A stretch of 64,000 bases of DNA from Zanthoxylum bungeanum (lineage: Eukaryota > Streptophyta > Magnoliopsida > Sapindales > Rutaceae). The notes below the pieces were generated by a model. It searched no databases. It saw only the letters and a list, made by a program, of their open reading frames with translations, and was not told where the DNA came from. This document shows, in pieces, positions 1 through 9,657 of this stretch; position 1 is the first letter of the stretch, and each line of letters starts with the position of its first letter. The stretch covers positions 32,365-96,364 of the forward strand of contig SKCR01001866.1 in assembly GCA_019454045.1 (NCBI GenBank). The letters run 5' to 3'. A program made the translations under genes and the position numbers.

Positions 1-1468
1 AAGATTTTTATAAATAAATAAATATAAAATATACAAATATTAGATAGGAGGAACTAATACGATAGAGATTCTGGATCCTGATTTCACCTAGCTGTCTCCT
101 ATGTATTTTTCATGCCAATTAATCTTTGTTCAGTTATATTATTTATAAGTCAAGATCCTAAAATATTCACTCTCTCTCTCGAGTGCCGAGTGAAAATATT
201 ATCAACTATAGACTTCGATATCTCTATAAAAATCCAATAGTTAACAACTCATTATGATTTGTGATTCTATGTTAACGACTTCAAAGGACTACAGATTCTC
301 TCGAACTCTATAAAATCCTAGGCTATATTCTCTAGATCTATTCAAAATCCCCTCTCTCGAGTGATAGATTCTAAACATTCATCATCTCAAATTGTGGCCA
401 ACAATCAAGAAGCATTAAACTCAAAAGAATATAAATAAATCAATAAAACTTCATAACAAAATCAGTAATTAAAATTAAGGTTCAAGCATCAGTTACATCA
501 TTCTCCAGAATTAAGGAGTAAATTCATGACAAAAGATAAAACAATAAATAATCAAGCCACGAATCTAATGGAAATCATTAGAGTTTTAAGAAAGAAATAA
601 GAAGATAAAACCCGAATTGAATCTCTTCCTCTCCGGATATTACAGCCTTTGTCTCTTCTTGTCGCTCTTCAATCCTCTCCTTGGATCTCTAAAAATATTT
701 ATTTCTGTGTTTTGTGCTCTGTATTAGCCACCCCATGAGTGTTGGATGTAATGTTATATTATAGTTGAGTCTGAGAGTCTTTGGGTATCATTAGGATTAT
801 GAAAACCCTAAAATCACTTCCCTGGAGCGCGTCTGGTTCTTCCCGCAGCGCCGCGGCTCCTTAAGTGGGCGCCGCGGCGCCTAACTCTCTGGAATATGTA
901 TGGGGCTGGATCTTCTAACAGGCGCTGCAGCGCCTGGGCTATTGGACAATTGGCGCCGCAGCGCCTAATTCTTCTAACAGTGCCTAATTATTGAATTGGG
1001 ACCCACGTGACCTTTCTTCAAATCAGCTTTCACGCCTTTGCTTTATTTTGGAGGTCAAAGTTTGCGGCTTGACTTTGCTTTTTTTCTTTAATTCACGCCT
1101 GAATTGTTTTTGTAAGCCAATTACTATAAATCAACAATTCCCAAGCTATGGCCCACTTGTTCTTCTTTTTCAGCACTTGGTTGGCGCCATGGCGCTATGA
1201 GTTGTGGAATTGGTGGCGCCATGGCGCCATTCTCTCGGCAGTTTGTATGGGTCTTGTGCAGCTTCTAGCGCTATGGCGCCGGTTATAATATCTTCACCAG
1301 TTCTCCCCTATTGTCCCCAAAACACGTGTAATTGTCTCAGGATCCATGTATTAATGCTCCTACAAATAAAAACATAAAATAAACTATAAATGATATTAAA
1401 TATCTCGAATTATAACAAAATAATAAGCTAAAGATATTGGAATAAGTGGGTATAAACCACACTTATCA
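1..1468 (-). repeat. 3' LTR of the gag-only element (truncated by window edge)
   Basis: Base 1 aligns with base 4308 of the other LTR, so about 150 bp are missing to the left. The repeat ends (plus sense) in ...CTTATCA beside the polypurine tract. It carries a 53-bp segment (about 1099-1151) absent from the other LTR, bounded by a short GCC repeat. Positions 830-1280 hold a cluster of GC-rich palindromes built on GGCGCC. Confidence 0.9.
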
Positions 1469-1484
1469 AACACCCCCAAACTTA
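1469..1484 (-). other. Polypurine tract of the gag-only element
   Basis: On the minus strand this reads AAGTTTGGGGGTGTT directly before the LTR start TGATAAGTGTGG. This is the usual position and composition of a plus-strand primer, and it sets the element's orientation as minus. Confidence 0.85.
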
Positions 1485-2801
1485 AGGTTTTGCTAGTCCC
1501 GAGCAAAATATAAAAATAAAAACTAAATTCAAATTAACAAATAAAAATTACTAAATTAACTAAGCCACTTTCGTAGGGATCACGATTGCATTTAGCGTAT
1601 GCAACAAGCCTTTAAACCCCTAGGCGGCCCTAGTGGAGGAGTTATAGTCTCGTGTGGGCTTACAGCGACGACACCCACAAACGTCATTCACACACAATCA
1701 TGCAAAAATATAAAAAAAAAACAAAACATAGTCTCGATAGTTACGCATAAATATATCCTCAAAGAAAGCTTATAAATGAAATTAGAGAACCTTCAAAGTA
1801 CGCAATTGCAACTCGAATCCAATTTCTTGAATAAATTATCTAAGCTAGACTCAAGGTGTGTGTGTGTAAAGGTTCATTCACAGCTTTGATCTTAAGTAAG
1901 CTAACTCAATGATTTCGTTTAAAAATTAGAATCGATGGGTCAAACCAACCTAGATATCTCAATTATGCTTTGTAATTGCCTTATTTTGTGTTCGGTATGG
2001 TATGGTTTTTCTTTTATTTTCTTGTCTCTTTTTTCTTTTCTCATTTTTGCATTTTTTTTTTCAACTCACCTACCCTTTAAGGTAGCATTTCTCCTCATGG
2101 TGGTCCTAATACTCGCCCATGGGTAGCTTCACGCTTATCGGTTATAGGTGGTTTATTTTCTTTCTTTAGAGACATTTTTCTTTTTAGCTATACCATACTT
2201 CATAACACTAGCAAATCAAGATAGATATCTAAGCAAACGGTCATTCATCGATATGCAATTTCTTCAACTAGTCACATTGTCAACTACTTAAGTTTTACAG
2301 TTAAAAACCTGTTATTAAGTGCTTACGAGTCTAACATAGATCAGTTATTCAAGGCATCAGATAAAAGTAAATTGGGCACTTATCATTTCTAAAATTTCAC
2401 TCATAAACAAACAATATCATCACAGGATTTATGCTTTACTATCAAAGACTAAAACAAATTTTTTTTTTTTCAATAAATTTAAACAAATAAATAGCAAGCA
2501 AACAACATGCACACACCCCCAAACTTAAAATTTGCATTGTCCTCAATGTAAGATAAATATCAAGAGCAAAAGTGAGGAACAACACTACCGTGCATGGAGT
2601 TGATCAGACTCTTGCTGGTTGGAATTTGGTTGTGTGGGCGTTGTGTGTCTCGTGCTACCTGCATAAATAACATGCAAATAATTAAATAGCACACAATAAA
2701 ATAAAATAAAAAAAAAATAATAATGATAAAACAAATGCAAGGGTTGCCTCCCCGCAAGCGCTAAGTTTAACGTCTTCAGCCAGACGCAACCACCCAAATG
2801 G

Positions 2802-3593
2802 TTATGGTGGCTTAAAAGTAGTGAACCGGGTAATCTCATCTGTTTTCTTCTTTGGTATCCACCGGTTCTTATGACATGAAAAAGATAGCTTGGCAGGCTG
2901 TGGTGATTTATCCATAGATGGTCCCCCAGGATATGTAGATTTCCCTTCAATTGGAAATTCTGGACTGCACATTCGGCAAAATTGGCTCGGTTTTCTTTTT
3001 AATCTTCCAGGAATTATCTTCAAGTGAGAACTGGCATTTCTTTTCCTCTTTTTACGGCCCTTTGGGAGTGGTTTCGAGTTTAGCTGCAAAGAATTTTCCT
3101 TTATACATGGTTGCATTATGCTCATAGGCTGTTGAAATACTGATTCACCCTGTCTGATTTCAACTCTCTTTTCTACTGTATCTATCATGTGACAGTCTGC
3201 ATCACCTTGAGAACTCGGCATGGCTCTGAAAACACTGAAGGTGATTTCTTCATATTGACCTCTCATTATCAATTCACCTTTGTTCTCTTCTTCTGTTACT
3301 GTTTCCTCCTGAAATACCATTTCATTTTCTTTACTGCCTAAGTCCTGAGAGGTGTCTTTAAACTCTTTTCTGCTCCTACAGGTTCTATTTTGACATTGCT
3401 CATTGGGGTTGACTTCAGTATCACTCGGAAAATCCCATGTCTGTTGATTGGCCATGGAAGAAGCAAGCAACTCAATTTTTGCTTCTAAAGATTTCATATT
3501 TGCCTCTATATTGCCCTTTCGTGTTTCGATATTATCCAGCATTGACTCATTCTTCTCAAACCTCTCTGAAGCTGTAGCTACAAACGTGATCAT
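2802..3593 (-). pseudogene. Gag C-terminal part of the gag-only element
   Basis: A 263-residue minus-strand frame. Its N-terminal third has the heptad-rich pattern of Athila/Tat-type gag (FVATASERFEKNES, then a Met/Leu/Ile-spaced helix), followed by a segment resembling NPxEQCxxxxxRSxKE. The rest is charged, with a basic patch (KGRKKRKR) near residue 180. No CCHC knuckle and no protease motif are visible. The preceding gag frame ends about 10 bp upstream and the homology continues across the gap, so a one-base frameshift probably separates two parts of one gene. Gag would form the particle that carries the RNA, with enzymes supplied by other elements. Confidence 0.75.
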
Positions 3594-3601
3594 GAGGTCT
3601 T

Positions 3602-3904
3602 CTAAGGAAGGTTTCTGCTCAACTTTGGATAATTGAAGCCATAAGGAGGTTGCAAAATGTTCTCCATATCAGCATATGAAAAATTCGGATGATAATAATT
3701 AAGCATATGACTGCCTCTACAGTTGTTGAAGTTCCAATTGTTCACATACTGTACTTGTTCAAATCCTGCTCCTCTGTTGGATAAAAACTTTCCATTAGCA
3801 GAAACAGCTTCAATAGACGGTTGACTCATTTGATTTATCAATACTACTAGATGAGTCGTGAAGGACGATACTTCAGCTATCAGTGCACTAACAGGATCTG
3901 CCAT
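3602..3904 (-). pseudogene. Gag segment upstream of the frameshift, gag-only element
   Basis: A 100-residue minus-strand frame. Its middle (FEQVQYVNN...NYYHPNFSYAD...LQPPYGF) matches the Athila/Tat gag pattern of a Gln-Val-Asn box followed by Tyr/Asn-rich spacers, a NFSY motif and a PPxGF motif. The frame continues into the 2802-3593 frame after an apparent one-base shift. The usual N-terminal retrotransposon-gag domain is missing. A GAG|GTGAGT sequence just 5' of the ATG could be a splice donor; that is inference. Confidence 0.7.
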
Positions 3905-4133
3905 TGGTTCTTTTCAAACTCACCTCGTAAGAAAAAAATAAAAACAAAAATAAAATAAAATCAAATCAAATCAAATAAAAAAAAATAATAATAACAAAAA
4001 TAAAAATAAAACTTAAGACAAAAATAAAGGAAATAAAAATAATAAAATTAAAATTAAAAATTAAAATTAAAATAAAATTCTAAATTAAATCTAAAATTAC
4101 TTGGTAGTAGTATTACTGTGAATTAACAAACAA
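3905..4133 (-). other. AT-rich leader of the gag-only element
   Basis: Between the primer site and the first gag ATG is a nearly pure A/T stretch with AAATAAAAT-type repeats. No reading frame is visible. It corresponds to the 5' untranslated leader. Confidence 0.6.
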
Positions 4134-4151
4134 TCCCCGACAACGGCGCCA
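4134..4151 (-). other. Primer binding site (Asp-tRNA type)
   Basis: The minus strand reads TGGCGCCGTTGTCGGGGA a few bases after the LTR end ...ATCACAACA. This sequence is typical of Athila/Tat-group plant Ty3/gypsy elements and their non-autonomous derivatives. Confidence 0.85.
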
Positions 4152-4157
4152 AAAACT

Positions 4158-5723
4158 TGTTGTGATATTTTTATATCGTACCGCAAGTGTACGGTGTCAA
4201 TTTTTAGTATAAATATGAGTTAAGAGTGTCGAACCCACAGGGATTGCGTTAACTCGCACTAAGTACTACAATTGATAATCCTAACTTTATTTAGAAAACA
4301 ATTTATAAAGATTTTTATAAATAAATAAATATAAAATATACAAATATTTAGATAGGAGGAACTAATACGATAAAGATTCTGGATCCTGATTTCACCTAGC
4401 TGTCTCCTATGTATTTTTCATGCCAATTAATCTTTGTTCAATTATATTATTTATAAGTCAAGATCCTAAAATATTCACTCCCTCTCTCGAGTGCCGAGTG
4501 AAAATATTATCAACTATAGACTTCGATATCTTTATAAAAATCCAATAGTTAACAAATCATTACGATTTGTGATTCTATGTTAACGACTTCAAATGACTAC
4601 AGATTCTCTCGAACTCTATAAAATCCTAGGCTATATTCTCTAGATCTATTCAAAATCCCCTCTCTCGAGTGATAGATTCTAAACATTCATCATCTCAAAT
4701 TGTGGCCAACAATCAAGAAGCATTAAACTCAAAAGAATATAAATAAATCAATAAAACTTCATAACAAAATCAGTAATTAAAATTAAGGTTCAAGCATCAG
4801 TTACATCATTCTCCAGAATTAAGGAGTAAATTCATGACAAAAGATAAAACAATAAATAATCAAGCCACGAATCTAATGGAAATCATTAGAGTTTTAAGAA
4901 AGAAATAAGAAGATAAAACCCGAATTGAATCTCTTCCTCTCCGGATATTACAGCCTTTGTCTCTTCTTGTCGCTCTTCAATCCTCTCCTTGGATCTCTAA
5001 AAATATTTATTTCTGTGTTTTGTGCTATGTATTAGCCACCCCATGAGTGTTGGATGTAATGTTATATTTATAGTTGAGTCTGAGAGTCTTTGGGTATCAT
5101 TAGGATTATGAAAACCCTAAAATCACTTCCCTGGAGCGCGTCTGGTTCTTCCCGCAGCGCCGCGGCTCCTTAAGTGGGCGCCGCGGCGCCTAACTCTCTG
5201 GAATATGTATGGGGCTGGATCTTCTAACAGGCGCTGCAGCGCCTGGGCTATTGGACAATTGGCGCCGCAGCGCCTAATTCTTCTAACAGTGCCTAATTAT
5301 TGAATTGGGACCCACGTGACCTTTCTTCAAATCAGCTTTCACGCCTTTGCTTTATTTTGGAGGTCAAAGTTTGCGGCTTGACTTTGCTTTTTTTCTTTAA
5401 TTCACGCCCACTTGTTCTTCTTTTTCAGCACTTGGTTGGCGCCATGGCGCTATGAGTTGTGGAATTGGTGGCGCCATGGCGCCATTCTCTCTGCATTTTG
5501 TATGGGTCTTGTGCAGCTTCTAGCGCTATGGCGCCGGTTATAATATCTTCACCAGTTCTCCCCTATTGTCCCCAAAACACGTGTAATTGTCTCAGGATCC
5601 ATGTATTAATGCTCCTACAAATAAAAACATAAAATAAACTATAAATGATATTAAATATCTCGAATTATAACAAAATAATAAGCTAAAGATATTGGAATAA
5701 GTGGGTATAAACCACACTTATCA
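4158..5723 (-). repeat. 5' LTR of the gag-only element
   Basis: A 1566-bp LTR, plus sense TGTTGTGATA...CTTATCA. The 4180-4260 part contains CCGCAAGTGTACGG and GAACCCACAGGGATTG, blocks common at the 3' end of LTRs of this non-autonomous group. The GGCGCC palindrome cluster of the left LTR recurs at about 5150-5540. The first flanking bases on the right are ACCAC, inside LTR D1. Confidence 0.9.
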
Positions 5724-6597
5724 ACCACAAAGCCTCCACTCACACATGCCCCTCACTGCCTCACGCCACATAGTCTTCACGCACCCTTAAGTCACAACCC
5801 ACTTAGATTCAACACCTAATCACACACCCCTTTCATAGTCGCATACAGCCCCCACATACAGCCTGAAATTACCGCACAATACCCTCTCAATACAGCCCCT
5901 CTCTGCACGCATAAAAGCCCCTGAAATAACCCTGAAACTGCCGCAAACCTTACCCCCTAAAACTGCCGCACAAACCATTTAATTTTCTGCCCAAAACTGC
6001 ATCAAAAAAACTGCACAAAAACCTCCTTAAAAACCGCATAAAATAGCAGCCCAATACCCCTCCAAACATGCCAAAACAGTCCCTTAAATTACCAAAAACA
6101 GTGACCAGAAAATACAGCAAAAACAGCAGCGAAATAGAGTAAAAACAATAGCTCAAGCAATGAAAATAGCGTGGAAAGAAGTGAACCAGCGAACCAGAAA
6201 AGTTGCGGAGTTTTAGCCCTTCCGTCGGCCTTGTAACGTGCTTCCGAGAGTCGACATAAACGGTTAGACCTGAGGGCACTTTTCCTTATTTATTTTTCAT
6301 TTATATTTTGATTGTTTATTGAATTTTCTTTGTATGAGAGTGGTTGATTGATGTGTGTTGTGGCCCTTGAATGAATGGAAAATGTGTCGTCTCTTGTGGT
6401 ATATAGGATGGAAACCCAGACGTAAATTCTATAGCCGAATCCGAATGGACGGTAGTGCGGTCTGTACTTGGGATACAACTCCACGTACCACTTGGGCAAA
6501 CGACTCATATTTCGATATATTTTATCTTGTTTGTTTATTATCCGTGTTTTATATTCTGCCATTTAATTTCCGTATGATTATTTGTTTGTATTGATGA

Positions 6598-7035
6598 TAT
6601 AGTGCGCATGGGCTTAGTATGTTGGTCTAAAGGTTTTCCATTTGAGAGAAGAAAAGGCCAAAAGGCTACCTTTACGCCAATACTTTGCTGCGCCGGACAA
6701 AATATGTTTGGTTGGATGTGAGATATGTTCAAACGAGCATACAAAGTTCTATATTGTTGTCTTTACTTTCTATGCATTGTGATGTGATGCCCATGGGCTA
6801 ACTATGGTGGATTAAAGGTCCTCTATTCGAGGGAAAATGCCTGAAGGCTACCTTACCACGATGTTTTGCCGCGCCTTTTGTTATGTCATTGACTTTATGC
6901 ATATCATTGTTCTATTTATGCATGTATTGCATTCTAATGCGCATGGGCTAACTAGGGTGGATTAAAGGTCCTCTATTCGAGGGAAAATGCCCGAAGGCTA
7001 CCTTTACTATGATGTTTTGCCGCGCCGGACGAGGT
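6598..7035 (+). repeat. Three tandem copies of a ~150-185 bp unit in LTR D1
   Basis: Units start near 6605, 6789 and 6938 with (G)CGCATGGGCTAAC-like sequence. Each continues through GTGGATTAAAGGTCCTCTAT, a GGGAAAATGCC block, AAGGCTACCTTTAC and TTTTGCCGCGCC. The first copy is the most diverged. I did not find this array in the minus-strand D copies, so LTR length in this family probably varies through it. Confidence 0.75.
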
Positions 7036-7124
7036 ATGCTCGATTGAATGAGAATGAGTTCAATCGGGCACACGGGGTCTTATGTTGTGCATCTGTGTAT
7101 GCGTTTGCGTCGTCTATCATGCAT

Positions 7125-7345
7125 CAGGTATGGTCCCGTTTGAACGTGTTCTCAAACGCTATACGAACGCAAACCTTCTTTTTATCGTTCGAACGCGTTT
7201 ATGAACGCTACTCGAACGCGCATGCATTTTGTTTCATCAGGTCTTGTCCCGTTCAAACGCGTTATCAAATGCCATACAAATGAGAACCTTTTGTTTACCA
7301 TTCGAACGCGTTCTTGAATGCTACACGAACGCGCATACACTGAAC
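7125..7345 (+). repeat. Two ~116-bp repeats rich in TCGAACGCG motifs in LTR D1
   Basis: GTCCCGTTTGAACGTGTT at about 7134 and GTCCCGTTCAAACGCGTT at about 7247 begin two similar units. Each contains several TTCGAACGCG or GAACGCG boxes and ends in CGAACGCGCATGCA or CGAACGCGCATACA. Many boxes are near-palindromic (TTCGAA). No coding function is visible. Confidence 0.7.
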
Positions 7346-7967
7346 TGAGTCCTTTTGATCACGTCATGCATAATTGTTTCTTAGGTGATTTCTCTTGTAT
7401 CATTAATCAATAATACTATTTGTATTCCTGCATTTATCTATTTGATGTGTTCATGAGATGGTATTCAAGCATTATTAGGCCGTTAGTATGTTACTTGGTT
7501 CTTAAGCATGATTTAGCCTATTTAGTTGTTCCTTTTCAAGCATGAATAGTCAATTATTTTGCGTTTGGAATTTGCATTATGTTTAGGTTGCTCTTTATTT
7601 TCCGCATTATATGATCGAAGTATGTTCATGAGATTGTCGTGTGCTATTGCATGTTTGCCGTTATGATAATTGCTTTCATGCATGTGAACTTAAAAGTAGA
7701 ATACTCTTGGAAATATGTTGCGTAGATTCGATTAAATTATTGCACAAATCATTTCATCATAAGTGACATAACTAAGGGACCATTCCGAACCCAACGGTTT
7801 GAGGTCTTCCCTTGCGAGGGGTGAGTGCGGCCTTAAATCACTTTTCCCGGTTCACACCGGGTGGCGACTCCATTATTCTCTGGTTTAGTCCTCCGCGGGC
7901 TACTCCGTACTCCCAATTGGACCGCGAGCCCGGAACAGCATGCGTCGCCCAGTTTCTGTGGCCCACA

Positions 7968-9643
7968 AAGTGATCTTGACTTTGGCCAACAAATCACAAC
8001 TTGGACAAGACACCGATATTGAACAAAGCCTTCATGATTCAAACACATCCGCGATGGACAAGGGTCTTGACTTTGGCCAACAAACCAGTGACAATCTTGG
8101 ATCTTGAGTAAGAATCACTCAATGGAAGGAAAACGCTTAATATTTTGTTGAGGGTTTTTTCGCGTAAATTGGCAACCAATTTATTATCCTTGTTAGGTCT
8201 CATCATACACCCTTAAGCATGCATTCTAAAAGCATAATAAGGCGCGGAAATAAATTAATAACGTATGCGGATGGATATCTCACAGATTGTTCCTTGAACG
8301 AATCACTCACTTTCCTCTCCCCGGCTAGCACTATTCTTACTTCTACCCAATTACATAATACAATTATAGAACCCTCATTAACATTGAGGGGAATTAGGTG
8401 AGAAGAGAAATACAAAGAATCAAGAGAGATAAGGCTGGACACGCAGGTCCAATTTAATAAATTCTAAATTTACAACAATTTCCAAAATTGCCCTTCCCTT
8501 CTAATATCCATCCGATATACGTTATTCATTCAACACATCCATGTATTCACACAAAGCATGTTAAATAATCAATCTAATTCAATTAATTAATCTTGAATAA
8601 AATGATCATCCAATGTTCAAACAACAATTTGATTTTGCGCGAGTCCAACTCGTTTTAGAATAAGTACTCAAAGTACGAATTCTTGAATTATATCAAACTA
8701 CAATTTAAATCTAATTTAATTCTTATTCAATACTAATTGCATATTTAATTCCAAATTAAATAACTACACCTTTTAATGCGCCTTTACGACTTAGATTCCA
8801 AATCTAATCTAAATGGGTCTCAAAGCCCAATTAACATCCAATGTAGTTTAATTAAAGTCCAATGGGCTTTCAATTAATTTATTAAGGCATGGACTTTGGT
8901 CAATATGGGTCAAACCCAAATACCAAAGCCCATTCAAGGAATCACCCTTATTTGCCAAGAAACCAATTTAGGCCCATAAGGCCCAATTAAACATTAAAAG
9001 GTCATTAGTTATATTTGGACTTTATGGAATGGTTTAGGCCCAATTTGGATCCAATCCAATTGACCCAAACCAACTTGGCCCAACCAAGTCCATAAGGCCC
9101 AAATACAACATATAAAAGCCCAATTCCAAATTTAGCCCAATTTATTAAATTCTAATTTTCCAAAATTCATAATTTAATAAATCAAAGTTTTTAGCCATGA
9201 TTAATCTTTTTAAATTAAAATTTCCAAAATACTAATCTAATCCACTAATCATGCATTAATTTGTTCAACAAATGTCCAACATTTTGAAACAAAAAAAAAA
9301 TCAACTCATTTCATGCTCCATAGCTCACGGCATTCATAGGGGTTTTTAATTCGATTTCGTTTTTAATTCGATTGAATTACAAATCAACATTTCCCAAGTC
9401 TTTAAGCTCATCCAATGATTAAAAGAATAAAAAATACCATGACTTAGGGTTACATAAGCATTCAGCCAAGCCCTTAATTTGGGGAAAAAATAATCCAATT
9501 CATTTTTCATGAAATTGATCATGCATAACACTATGTTATCATCATTCAAGCATACTCAATCAATCAATTTTATCAAATCATGCTTAAATCATTTTTACCC
9601 AAATTTTAGCATAAGAACCCTAACATTTTTCATGCTCAAATTA
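7968..9643 (-). other. Leader region of copia A1 (non-coding)
   Basis: This region aligns with the A2 leader (about 36130-37355) and the A3 leader (about 62140-64000). Shared blocks include GGACACGCAGGTCCAATT, the GCGCGAGT...ACTCGTTTT block and AATGGGCTTT...TTAAGGCATGGACTTT. All frames are broken by stops. CTTGACTTTGGCCAACAA occurs at about 7975 and 8065, 90 bp apart, the same spacing as in the other copies. Confidence 0.7.
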
Positions 9644-9656
9644 GGCTCTGATACCA
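9644..9656 (-). other. Primer binding site of copia A1 (initiator Met-tRNA type)
   Basis: The minus strand reads TGGTATCAGAGCC one base after the LTR end ...AAACCAACA. This is the standard Ty1/copia primer site. Confidence 0.9.
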
Positions 9657-9657
9657 T

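Larger units (their letters stand above)
1..5723 (-). mobile_element. Gag-only LTR retrotransposon (TR-GAG/LARD type), left end outside window
   Basis: Two near-identical direct repeats (1-1468 and 4158-5723) flank a 2.7-kb internal region. Read on the minus strand, the right LTR is the 5' LTR. It is followed by an Asp-type primer site (TGGCGCCGTTGTCGGGGA) and ends at a polypurine tract beside the left LTR. The internal region codes only for gag-like protein; I see no protease, RT or integrase, so the element is non-autonomous. By eye the LTRs differ at about 11 positions over 1.4 kb plus one 53-bp indel, so the insertion is young. The primer site and gag sequence fit the Athila/Tat group of Ty3/gypsy. 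It interrupts LTR D1 to its right. The target duplication cannot be checked because about 150 bp of the left LTR lie outside the window. Confidence 0.9.
5724..7967 (+). repeat. LTR of family D (copy D1), left part displaced by the gag-only element
   Basis: Homologous to the D LTRs at 48439-50308 and 57715-59946 (both minus). Shared blocks: GGAAACCCAGACGTAAATTC near 6410, the ACCTGAGGGCAC region near 6270, and the GAGGTCTTCCCTTGCGAGGG...GGTGGCGACTCC block at 7799-7870. The 3' end is TTTCTGTGGCCCACA at 7967, matching the ...CTACA ends of the other copies. The following bases (AAGTG) continue the copia A leader, so D1 was inserted into A1. It may be a solo LTR or the 3' LTR of a larger element; the left side is lost. 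Open frames here are not coding. Confidence 0.8.

Noticed and set aside
2585..2950. 121-codon minus-strand frame
   Set aside because: Overlaps the gag frame 2802-3593 in another phase and runs into A/T-rich DNA; a shadow frame.
5950..6279. 109-codon minus-strand frame with hydrophobic stretches
   Set aside because: Within LTR D1. Hydrophobicity comes from AAAACTGC-type repeats, and the frame is not kept in D3 or D4.
7799..7940. GGTGGCGACTCC block considered as an internal primer binding site of family D
   Set aside because: Copies D1, D3 and D4 continue homologously for ~100 bp beyond it to CTACA/CCACA ends, and D4 has matching target flanks there. The block is therefore inside the LTR.
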